Positions 1-6,799 of a DNA stretch of 11,670 bases are shown piece after piece. Source of the DNA: Chromera velia. Taxonomy: Eukaryota; Sar; Chromeraceae. The DNA is taken from NCBI GenBank assembly GCA_018398765.1, contig JAHBMJ010003302.1, forward strand, positions 1-11,670, given 5' to 3'. Positions within the stretch are counted from its first letter, which is position 1. Each line of letters begins with the position of its first letter. The notes under the pieces are model-generated. The model was not told where the DNA came from and did no database searches. It saw only the letters and a list, made by a program, of their open reading frames with translations. Position numbers and translations under genes: made by a program.

Positions 1-74
1 ATGCCGTCTCCTTGCAAGGACACATCGGAGTTATCCTGGGCGTACATGACCACCCGGGTTACGAACATGGCCGC
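1..74 (-). CDS. 5'-most visible exon of a minus-strand gene leaving the window
   Basis: On the minus strand a pyrimidine-rich acceptor (CTGTCTTTCAG, ending at 75) precedes an open stretch that runs to the window edge. In the only open frame it reads AAMFVTRVVMYAQDNSDVSL and onward. The other two frames hit stops, which favours real coding. The ATG at 68-66 lies in a reasonable context (GCGGCCATG), so this could be the first coding exon of a new gene downstream of gene A, with the acceptor belonging to a 5'UTR intron, or an internal exon. The product is not recognised; the visible part is too short to assign a domain. Confidence 0.45.
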
Positions 75-152
75 CTGAAAGACAGACTACCTAAGAAGGG
101 ATGACAAAAAGACGAAGAAAGAGAAGGAAAGGAAAGAAAAACAGCGCACTCA

Positions 153-514
153 TCAATCGTTCAACTTTTCTGCCGCAGACGTCTCTTCGTCTATCATGCA
201 GAAATGAAGCAACGACTCATATGGGTAAGCAAACAATTGTCGCACAAATCTCTGCTGCCTTGCTGAGGACTGACAAAACAAAGTTTGGGCAAAGGAATTC
301 ATAAAGAAGAAACAACAGTTACTACAGAAGAATATGTGTAATACAATTTTTATTTGTGGTTGCTCTTATGACTTTATCTTCACCATGCCCACTGCATTCT
401 TCTCCCCCCCCTGTTTTTGCCTGCCTGCTTTTTCTCCCCTTGCTGAAGTACTGACCCCCGAGGATGAGGGGAAGGAGGAGCCTCAGGGTTCTTAGATGAA
501 GAAGCAGGCTCAGT
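153..514 (-). CDS. Gene A, probable C-terminal exons
   Basis: After the large transposon-bearing intron, exon 514-452 (acceptor TTTAGAGGTGTAG, phase 0) encodes a Pro/Ser-rich linker, TEPASSSKNPEAPPSPHPRG, and could end at GTACTT. Exon 269-153 (acceptor TTTGTTTTGTCAG, phase 0) reads SSARQQRFVRQLFAYPYESL and LHFCMIDEETSAAEKLND, then stops at TGA (155-153). An alternative acceptor at 523 opens a different frame that is Arg/Leu-rich and looks less protein-like. Alternative donors near 390 are also possible. A good plus-strand donor-like word (GGGTAAGC at 223) shows that chance splice words occur here, so boundaries are tentative. Confidence 0.4.
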
Positions 515-2248
515 CTACACCTCTAAACACAAAAAGAGGAGAGGAAGGCAATTGTTGTGACAGCAGCAACAAAGGATAAATGTTGAAAGACTCCAGTGAT
601 AATGAAAGCAACGTATACCGGTGAATAAACGGAAGGGAAGGGAGGAACAGGATGCATGCAAGGCTGGTCGACTGAAGACAAATCTATCCCGAACGGTCTC
701 CAACAGTAAAACGGTCTCCAAAACAACCATACCTTTTAAGCTTTTTTAGGCAGTAAACAATATTTAAAAGCTTAAAACAAAGAGTTTTAAGCAATCAAAC
801 AGTACGATTTCCTGTTTTTAAATTAATTGGGTTTAGTGAGAGAAAAAAATATATTGTATTTGACCGCGCGGCGTGCGTGTTTCGTGCGTCAACGCACGCG
901 CCTGTCATGCATGCAATTAAGGCGGCGGCGGGGAGCACCGGAATTTAAATCAAAAAAGCCAATTTTGATGCATGCAGATGCAGCTGAAGGACGCGGTTGC
1001 ACCTCTACGCACATTGAGCTCAAAGATGATCGACATAATCGACTAGATCGACGCACACTGCATATTTATCTCTGCATATTGTGGGACTGTGGATCTGTTT
1101 CAAAAGTGTTCACTGCTGATGTTTCTAGATCAGGTTGCACAGTATTTCAAACAAAATAGCTGGATTCTTCACATGCCATTGGGAGAGCAGACGTTGGAAC
1201 GAACCTCAGCTGTCTCTCTTCTTCGGGCATGGCCGTTTCGTTCTGCTAGTAAGCGTGGTGGGTAAATTTGGAGAGGCCCGTCTTGCTCTTCATCTTTGAT
1301 CGACGTCTTTTTTCTTTTGCATGCCTCTATGCATGCGCCCAAGCTCTTGCTTTCTTTGCCGGGGGAACTGGCGCTGTTTTTATTTTCCTTCTGGTGAGTT
1401 TGAGGTTCTGTCTCCCGCCGTCTCCTCTCAGATCGACGTGTACTAGCTAGCCTTGACAACTCGTTGCATTATATCAGGCACTGGCCCACCTTTGTCCAAG
1501 CTCTCAGACTTCCGTATCTTCTTACTATGTACCTGCAGACAGGATTTGGGATTCTCACTGGGCTGTTTCAGGGATCCAGAGGGGCCTTCGCGTGCTCTCT
1601 GGTAAGTTTATCAGCTTGTTTGTCTCAATGCTTGCACCCCGTTCCATCAGGTCAGAGCATGATACACCTCAGACCCTCCTATGGAACTTTTTCTTTTTCT
1701 TGTTCGGTGGTTGCACACAGGATCTGGGACTACTTTTTGCCTTTGCTGAGGAGCTGGGGTTGCTTTCGTCATTCTTCCGGTGAGTCTGCAGTTCCGTGAG
1801 TCCATGTGAAAACGGGACTAGACCGACTCCAACACTAATTCCGACTCCAAAATTTTTTTAAATATACAAATAGTTTAAACTAGTTTAAACATATTCAAAA
1901 TCGTTTAAGTGTATCTTTAGCGATTCGTTTTAAATTAGAGCCCGGAGTGTATGAGAGTGAAGGTTGGAAGTGTTGTAGCACAGTGGCAGGCCAGGCTGGC
2001 GGGTCTGCGTGCATGCCGCGTGTGGCATGCAGTGCCGCGCCGTACGTACGTGCGTCTGTGCCGCGGCCTGCCCCAACCGGCCCGCGCGGGCTACCACGCT
2101 TGACTGACGCACGCATCCCAATCCGAATATAAGTCGAATAACTTCGTTGTCTGGTTGTTGCAGTGTTACGCTGAAACAGTGCCTTCAGCTCACGGCCAAT
2201 ATTATGAGCGTTCTGCTCATGATTTGTATTCAGACAGTCTAGTACACA

Positions 2249-2282
<34 letters not shown>

Positions 2283-5200
2283 ACATATTAATAACATCAA
2301 TTGTGATACTTGTAAAAGCTCTACACTATGTTTTATATGTTTTCAATCTTTCTGTTAAAACCTTGAGATTCATTGTAAAGAAAATATTTTAAAGAGTTAA
2401 AAACTTAAAATCATACATTCAAATTTAAATATATATATAGTTATTATAAATCAAATTTTTATATAATTCTCTTACTAACTAGGATTTAAAAAACACTTAA
2501 TTGCACTCTCAAACCGTTTAAAACTCTTTGTTTTAAGTTTTTAATCATTGTTTAGTACCTAGAAATGTTTGATAGATATGGTAATGTTGGAGACCGTTTT
2601 GATGTTGGAAACCGTTTGGGATAGATTTGTCTTACTGATGACAGTCAAAATAAATGAAAGGGGAAGGGAGAAGAGGGAGAAAGAGGGCAAAGGGGAAAGA
2701 TTGGGAGAGGTGAAAGAGCAGATGAAGGGAGAGAGTGAGCAGTGAGACTGCATGTGTACACAGACCTCCAGCTGTCTTTCTTGCTGCTCGTCCATGTTCT
2801 TTGCTATCTTGTGAAGGTCCTCCAAGTACTCTTCTGCCAGCTTCTGGGGATACACAATCGATGCGATCACTATCTCAGTTGCCATATCAAGCCTCTGGAT
2901 CTTGTTTTTTACCTCCTTCTGCAGAAAAGGTGAGAGGGTTCCCCCACACAGGAAACGAAAAGCTGGGCAAAGGGAAGAGCCTTCTTGAATCCGCAAGTTC
3001 CAACAAAGCACACCGAAAGGAAGAATTCCGGGAGAAGGAAGCAGAGGCAAATAGAGTTGGGAGAGAGGGGAAAAGACGAAGGGTGGGAGAGGGTGGAGAG
3101 TCTCAGACTGGGAGCACAGACCTGATCCGAAATCTTATCCTTCTCCATCTCCTTCCCCCTCCCAATGATCTTCTCCAGATCTTCCAAGCACTTCTCTGCC
3201 AGTTTGTTGTTGTTAATAATTCTCCGGATCTCTACAAGCTTTGCAAACTCCAAGAACTTGAGTACCATACTCGTCTGTTCCTACAGAAAAGGTGAGAGGG
3301 TTTCAGTTTTCTGAGTACCACTACACAGGAAACAAAAAGCTGGGCAAAGGGAAGAACCTTCCTGAATCCACAAGTTCCAACAGAGAACACGGATGGAAAA
3401 ATTTAGGGAGAAGGAAGATGAGGCAAGTAGAGTTGGGACGACTACTTTAGATCTTCTTCACAACATGCCAGCAAGCAAAGAGACAAACAGGGAAGTCAAG
3501 ACGGGACCGAAAGACTCGGTAAGGGATGTGACTGGAAGGATAGGGAGAGATCAACTCACGTTATTTGTCATGATACCCCTGCATATACACAGACAGACAC
3601 AAAGAGAAGAGAGCGGATCGACCCGTATATGTGGTCAACCTGAACATCGAAGCAGCAGGAGAAAATAAAGGAGAGAAGAAAGAGAGGGGAGACAAGGACC
3701 CTGACGCACACAGAAAGGCTCATTCGGCTTCGGAACTCATTGGCACTGGTGTCTCAAAAACGCAACTTCTCAATTCTCTTTCTTTGCTCTTGCATGTCTA
3801 GAGAGACATGGGCTTGAAGCATTCCATCACCATTCTTTCTGTACCTCTACGTCAGACTGTCTATATCTGGAGCGCAAGGAGCTGTGCAGGCCGAGTGCAA
3901 AATGTTGTGGATGAATCTTGACAACAGCAGAACGGGCTTGGTATTGAACTGAAACCTTTTAAGGCTTCACTGCAAACTAATTCAGCGTGACTCACCGCTT
4001 GGGCACTGCAGGACGAATGAACAAGGCCTCCATGCAAACGACCCACAGCGTGTACAAAGACCCCCGAAGAAGGTCATCGAAGAAGCAAGAAGTTCCGGAG
4101 AGGTCGTGCGAGTCGACCAGGAGACCAAACATGCGGAGACAAACATAAAAGAAAGAGGGGAAGAAAAGAAAGGTGCATAATGAGAGGAGAGCTGAAGAAA
4201 CATTGTCAACTAGGTTGTGGAGCAAGCGGAGCCAAAGGGCATGCAGGGGAACAACCCCGATCAACACGTCTTTAACAATTGGAGACTTGGAAAGAAAAGT
4301 GACTTCGGATCATCCCTATAAGCATGAGAGAGCTCCTGATGGGCTTCCTCTTTGGTCATACCGTGATAAAATGGGAAGTCTACATGGAAGAGGCAAAAAG
4401 AAGGCGTTCACGGTACACTTGAAGCTCGGAACAGGGAGTCAGTCCAATCTCCAACCTCTGTTTGCAAAGGCATTCATCCATTCGTGTAGACGGGAGAGGA
4501 AGCGGCACTCTTCAGAAATGTTCAACAGACAAGTGAATTGCATTCTGGTACTCAACGAACGCCTCAGTGTGGGGCTGACCTGATTGTACCCTCGGTCTTC
4601 GCATCATGACCCGTTAAGTGTGGGAAAGGAACCGGAAAATCAGATCCGAGGGAACAGGGAAAGCAAGACAAACAAAAGACCCTCCCTGCTGCTTGTAGGC
4701 TCTGCGTGAACTTGCCATGAAGATGTCCTACTTGTATAAGAGCCTACTTTTAACTTTATTGTCAGAATACGCAAAGCAATAGCTAGAAAAGCCTGGTCCT
4801 GGGAACACCAGTCCAAGCGCTGAAGACTCAATTATGCAGTGAAAGAGGATGAAAGAGGCACACTGATTTCAAAGCTGATGCACGCAAGCGTGCAAACGAC
4901 CCGGAAAGCGCAAAAAAGGTCACAGCCACACAAACTTCCGTGCCCCCCAAACTTTCTGGCCGGTACTTTCCTACAGGCAATGCCATTTGTCCATTCAAGA
5001 AGACGGGAGAGGAAGCAGCACTCTTCGAAAAGGTTCAACAGATGTCATGAAGTTAATGAGGCCGACAAATCGGATTCGGCATGGAAGTCAATTGTCGTCT
5101 TAGTGCGCGGTTAAAGACTTACTTTTCCTGGCGACGTCCATCCAGCTTTTGATTGCATTCCTTATAAGAAACATCATAAGGGAAGTCCGTTCCTGCACGC

Positions 5201-6282
5201 CAAAGACCAGGAGAAGGAAGGACTTGACGGCACAACTGAAGGTCATGATAGGGTCTTTCCAGCTTTCATTTGAGGAGATCGAAGAGGATGGGACATTCTT
5301 TGGAAAGGCTCTTTTAATAACAGGCGTGGCGGGGTGGCAGGCAAAGTGAATTTTTGAGGTCAAAGGGGAACGCAAGTGACAGAGAAAGCTGAAAAAAGCT
5401 GGATGAGGGCTTTGGTGGGCAGCTGACTTGATGCGTACAGTTTCCATAGAGATTGTGTGGAAAAACCCCTTCGATACCACGATCCCACTGGCAGGAAAAG
5501 GAACGAGGCAAAATCTCCAATTCTGCAGGGAAAAAACAAACAGGAGGCGTTTGTGGCGCAAGTGAAGCGTGCAACAGTGTGACTTCCCTTTCTACTGTTT
5601 GTTTGCGAAGGCATCTGTCCATTTGAGTAGACGAGAGAGGACGCGACCGTCTTCGGAGAGTATCAAGAGATGAGTGAAAGTGAGAGGTACATCATGATGC
5701 GATTCTGGAAGTCAAACGAAGCTAGATGATGGAAGGCTTTGTTTGGTGCGAGGCTGACCCGAGGTTTTCTGTACGTAAAGGTGGCGACTCCTCCTTTTCT
5801 CCCCCGTATTTCTCCTTTTCTGGTTTGAATCCCTCCATTTCCTCCAGCTAGATCGTTCAAGGGAAGGAAGACGGAGTGGAAGTGGAGAGAACAAAACAGA
5901 ATCCAAAATAAGAGCTGGACGTGATGGAGAGAAACATGCAGAGAGGCGTGCAGACACCCATGGAGAAAAGGAGACGAGAGGTCCAAAATCTAATACAAAG
6001 AGATGGGTAGCGGCTTCGCCTTCCCCATTCCTCTTCTCTGTCATCACTTCTTTCATCCCCTTTCTTTTTCCCGTGATCATGTGGGTGTCATCCTCCTCCA
6101 AGGTCTTGTTGAAGTCAAAACACTCATCCATGAATTTAAGTCGTCTCTCCTGCCTAAAATTATGAGAAAGCGATTGAAAAAGCAAAGTGTGCGCCGTGGG
6201 GGAAGAAAATTCTCGTTGTGCCCTTGTTTTCGCATTCACGCATACGTTTCTTTTCTTTCGATTGCTTGATGCTTACCGCCAT
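153..6282 (-). CDS. Gene A: multi-exon gene of unknown function with duplicated helical exons
   Basis: This is the span of one proposed spliced gene on the minus strand. Proposed exons, in transcript order, are 6282-6277, 6149-6048, 5847-5775, 5704-5596, 5522-5381, 5192-5123, 5022-4967, 4798-4748, an unresolved stretch ending at 3996, 3578-3560, 3280-3122, 2918-2766, 514-452 and 269-153 (stop TGA). Each junction listed on either side of the unresolved part joins in reading phase without a stop, which is hard to get by chance over so many exons. Most introns are about 100-200 bp. The exception is 515-2765, which contains a transposon-like insertion and would be about 290 bp without it. The protein starts charged and probably disordered, then becomes a series of short Leu-, Trp- and charge-rich helical segments encoded by related exons. 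No signal peptide, catalytic motif or known domain was recognised. Weak points are the donors at 5380 (GTCACT) and 451 (GTACTT), the 4.0-4.75 kb section, and the final exon. Confidence 0.55.
671..674. repeat. Left target-site duplication (ACTG)
   Basis: ACTG directly abuts the left terminal inverted repeat and is repeated at 2634-2637 immediately outside the right one. Four bases alone is weak evidence; it gains weight from the exact abutment to both ends of a long inverted repeat. Confidence 0.55.
675..810 (+). repeat. Left terminal inverted repeat
   Basis: Begins AAGACAAATCTATCCC and contains two direct copies of ACGGTCTCCA (693-702 and 711-720). These are followed by an AT-rich stretch with several TTTTAAGC / GCTTAAAA words. 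Its partner in inverted orientation is at the right end. The direct motif copies close to the tip are typical of sites where a transposase could bind, but that role is inferred. Confidence 0.7.
1344..1779 (+). repeat. Tandem exon-like units inside the transposon
   Basis: Three related blocks end in splice-donor words: 1344-1393 (GTGAGT follows), 1543-1601 (GTAAGT follows) and 1721-1779 (GTGAGT follows). The second and third are both exactly 59 bp, start GAT-TGGGA after ACAG, and are 178 bp apart. The first and third share CTTTGC-G-GGA-CTGG and TTC-TTC-GGTGAGT. With alternative acceptors the blocks can be read in one phase, giving hydrophobic segments such as LLLSLPGELALFLFSF and DLGLLFAFAEELGLLSSFF. 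This could be a captured or internally duplicated gene fragment. No homology was recognised, and the coding status is uncertain. Confidence 0.45.
1821..1854 (+). repeat. Internal copy of the terminal motif
   Basis: The stretch GACCGACTCCAACACTAATT followed by a second CCGACTCCAAAAT resembles the paired ACGGTCTCCA motif of the left end, in the same orientation and with similar spacing. It is likewise followed by an AT-rich zone (containing two TAGTTTAAAC units at 1871-1890) and then by a GC-rich TGCATGC block. It may be the end of a related, nested or rearranged element whose other end is the shared right terminus at 2633. Confidence 0.4.
2010..2031. repeat. Perfect 8-bp inverted repeat within GC-rich TGCATGC block
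   Basis: TGCATGCC and GGCATGCA are separated by six bases, forming a possible hairpin. It sits in a GC-rich patch (about 1981-2100) that also has the alternating run CGTACGTACGTGCG. A similar GC-rich patch follows the left terminus at about 863-945 and also contains ATGCATGC. Outside the element the same word appears at 653-659 and near 7095. Confidence 0.6.
2250..2280. repeat. (TA)n microsatellite
   Basis: An uninterrupted run of about 15 TA units inside the element, at the edge of a long AT-rich zone (2280-2580) with no coding signal. Likely polymorphic in length. Confidence 0.95.
2500..2633 (-). repeat. Right terminal inverted repeat
   Basis: Read on the minus strand from 2633, it repeats the left end: AAGACAAATCTATCCC, two copies of the ACGGT-TCCA motif, then an AT-rich block including CTTAAAACAAAGAGTTTTAA, which also occurs at the left end (771-790). 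Divergence from the left end is modest, so the element is not brand new. Confidence 0.7.
2634..2637. repeat. Right target-site duplication (ACTG)
   Basis: Matches the four bases that precede the left end of the element at 671-674. Removing the element and one copy leaves a continuous pyrimidine-rich sense-strand intron sequence of gene A. Confidence 0.55.
2766..3578 (-). CDS. Gene A, duplicated exon pair plus a 19-bp microexon
   Basis: Microexon 3578-3560 (acceptor GTGTATATGCAG, donor GTGAGT) enters in phase 2, matching the exon ending at 3996, and leaves in phase 0, reading GIMTNN. Exon 3280-3122 (acceptor CCTTTTCTGTAG, donor GTCTGT) is 53 codons in phase 0/0 and contains NNNKLAEKCLEDLEKII. 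Exon 2918-2766 (acceptor CCTTTTCTGCAG, donor GTCTGT) is 51 codons in phase 0/0 and contains PQKLAEEYLEDLHKIAK. The two exons are paralogous, sharing the KLAE-x-x-LEDL-x-KI core, and both predict a helical, coiled-coil-like segment. Their upstream introns are also duplicated and look more alike than the exons. Symmetric phase-0 exons can be added or lost without a frameshift, which fits their duplication. This is the best-supported part of gene A. Confidence 0.65.
2919..3440 (-). repeat. Duplicated intron sequence of gene A
   Basis: The DNA just upstream (in transcript sense) of the two paralogous exons is itself duplicated: 2919 to about 3060 matches 3281 to about 3438. Shared stretches include GGTGAGAGGGTT, AAAGCTGGGCAAAGGGAAGA, CAAGTTCCAACA, GGGAGAAGGAAG and TAGAGTTGGGA (plus-strand reading), with a short extra insert in the right copy. 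This shows that the exons were duplicated together with their introns. Confidence 0.85.
3996..4540 (-). CDS. Gene A, unresolved repeat copy 1, possibly partly decayed
   Basis: A further copy of the repeat is visible at about 4530-4469 (minus), reading ISEECRFLSRLHEWMNAFAN, preceded by acceptor GTTGAGTACCAG. Its 3' side runs straight into sequence matching the next exon of copy 3, with no recognisable intron between. An open stretch ends at 3996 with a strong donor (AAGCG|GTGAGT, phase 2) and carries DDLLRGSLYTLWVVCMEALF. This resembles the ERTSL exon segment LIRNAIKSWMDV. The acceptor that opens the equivalent exon in copy 3 has no AG here, so the start of this exon is unclear; an upstream AG near 4190 is possible. 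The exon boundaries could not be chained to 4748 in phase, so this copy may be spliced differently, skipped or degenerate. Confidence 0.35.
4748..5704 (-). CDS. Gene A, central exon-repeat block (copies 3 and 2)
   Basis: Five candidate exons chain in phase here. Exon 5704-5596 follows TTGACTTCCAG and carries LSEDGRVLSRLLKWTDAFAN. Exon 5522-5381 follows a strong acceptor (TTTTTTCCCTGCAG) and carries IGDFASFLFLPVGSWYRRGF. Exon 5192-5123 lies between GGCGTGCAG and a consensus GTAAGT and carries ERTSLMMFLIRNAIKSWMDV. Exon 5022-4967 carries CCFLSRLLEWTNGIACRK. Exon 4798-4748 carries DQAFLAIALRILTIKLK and ends at GTAGGC. The segments with FLSRL-x-EW are plainly related to one another (a third copy lies near 4470-4530), as is the DNA around them. 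ERTSL resembles the EQTSM start of the exon at 3280. All look like single amphipathic helices, as in helical-repeat or coiled-coil scaffold proteins, but no named repeat fits. Confidence 0.5.
5775..6282 (-). CDS. Gene A, N-terminal exons (start codon, charged region)
   Basis: The proposed start ATG is at 6282-6280 (context ACAGAGAATGGCG), followed after two codons by a donor GTAAGC (intron 6276-6150). The second exon, 6149-6048, follows acceptor TTTTAGGCAG and reads ERRLKFMDECFDFNKTLEED and on, rich in Lys, Glu and Asp. It ends at a GTGATG donor in phase 0. The third exon, 5847-5775, follows acceptor CTTGAACGATCTAG and reads LEEMEGFKPEKEKYGGEKEE, then ends at a GTACAG donor in phase 1. Composition points to a soluble, probably disordered acidic/basic N-terminus. 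An alternative is that the 6277 exon extends upstream to an acceptor near 6352 (frame open, FHSFHVESLFEKENGEG), in which case the gene begins further right. Confidence 0.55.
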
Positions 6283-6560
6283 TCTCTGTATCCCCTCCCC
6301 GTTTTCTTTTTCAAAAAGTGATTCGACGTGGAAGGAATGAAAAACTATGAAGAAAGGTGCTTTTTATCGATAACAAAAGCGCACTGATTGATGCAGAGAC
6401 GTAACAAGAGCGCACTGATTGATGCAGAGACGCGTGGGCATGTGAAAGAATGAAAAGATGTTTCTGGGCCTGTTTTGATCGATCCAGGTGTTCTGAAAAC
6501 TAATGTTGGACACTTTGAGTGAGGGCTGTTTGAACTGACATTTCTGGAGGGGAGATAGTG
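6283..6560 (-). promoter_or_regulatory. Putative promoter/5' region of gene A
   Basis: This gap separates the stop of gene B's last exon (6561) from the proposed start of gene A. It contains no convincing ORF. Its main feature is a near-perfect 31-bp tandem duplication with AGAGACG in each unit. AGAGACG fits the WGAGACG word reported upstream of Toxoplasma genes, so a promoter role is plausible by analogy. If gene A begins upstream with another exon, part of this would be intron instead. Confidence 0.35.
6371..6432. repeat. 31-bp tandem duplication with AGAGACG
   Basis: Units 6371-6401 and 6402-6432 begin TAACAA-AGCGCACTGATTG and end GCAGAGACG; they differ at one base. The copies are adjacent with no spacer, indicating a recent tandem duplication in a probable promoter. 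Confidence 0.9.
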
Positions 6561-6691
6561 TTATATGTGCTTGATGTTCCTCTCTATCTCTCGATCTGGA
6601 AGCGGATCGAATTTTAAGTGGCCGCTGGCCCCACCGATTGCGATGAGGATATGATCGAGAACTTCAAGTGTTGCTCTGCATCTCTTGGGTA
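6561..6691 (-). CDS. Gene B: probable terminal exon, unknown protein
   Basis: On the minus strand an acceptor (CTGCGGTCGTCAACTGCAG) leads into an open stretch entered in phase 1. It reads CRATLEVLDHILIAIGGASG then HLKFDPLPDREIERNIKHI and stops at TAA (6563-6561). Composition is balanced and protein-like. The frame stays open further upstream to 6779 and beyond (MCSLLHCFDFRSYVSSF), so the segment 6692-6738 may be either coding or a very small intron beginning GTGAGC. Upstream exons were not found. The product is not recognised. Confidence 0.4.
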
Positions 6692-6799
6692 CTGCAGTTG
6701 ACGACCGCAGAAAGAGACAGTCAGCCGTGAATGAGCTCACATAGGAACGGAAATCAAAACAGTGGAGCAAGGAGCACATCTCATTGGAGGAGCATAAAC

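Larger units (their letters stand above)
675..2633. mobile_element. Non-autonomous DNA transposon-like element with long TIRs
   Basis: The outer ends are inverted copies. The left end starts AAGACAAATCTATCCC at 675 and the right end is its reverse complement ending at 2633. The first ~59 bases match without gaps at all but roughly eight positions, and weaker similarity continues through an AT-rich zone to about 810 on the left and 2500 on the right. ACTG flanks both ends (671-674 and 2634-2637), fitting a 4-bp target-site duplication. The element lies inside an intron of gene A. No transposase was recognised on either strand, so it is either non-autonomous or too decayed. Four-base duplications are known in a few superfamilies (for example Sola and Ginger), but the termini do not let me assign one. 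Confidence 0.75.

Noticed and set aside
1895-2132. Several overlapping open frames in the GC-rich block of the transposon
   Set aside because: They arise from high GC with few stop codons, are Arg/Ala/Pro-rich, and lack splice or start context.
2735-3295. 186-codon open frame on the plus strand
   Set aside because: It lies antisense to the two duplicated exons and their introns, which have proper splice signals on the minus strand; the plus reading is low-complexity and charged.
4839-5114. 91-codon plus-strand frame
   Set aside because: Antisense shadow of the gene A repeat block; the minus-strand reading has paralogous segments and splice sites.
5712-6239. 175-codon uninterrupted frame on the minus strand
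   Set aside because: Only its first part (from 6149) looks coding. The rest crosses a pyrimidine-rich intron and then reads the next exon in a different frame from the phase-consistent one.
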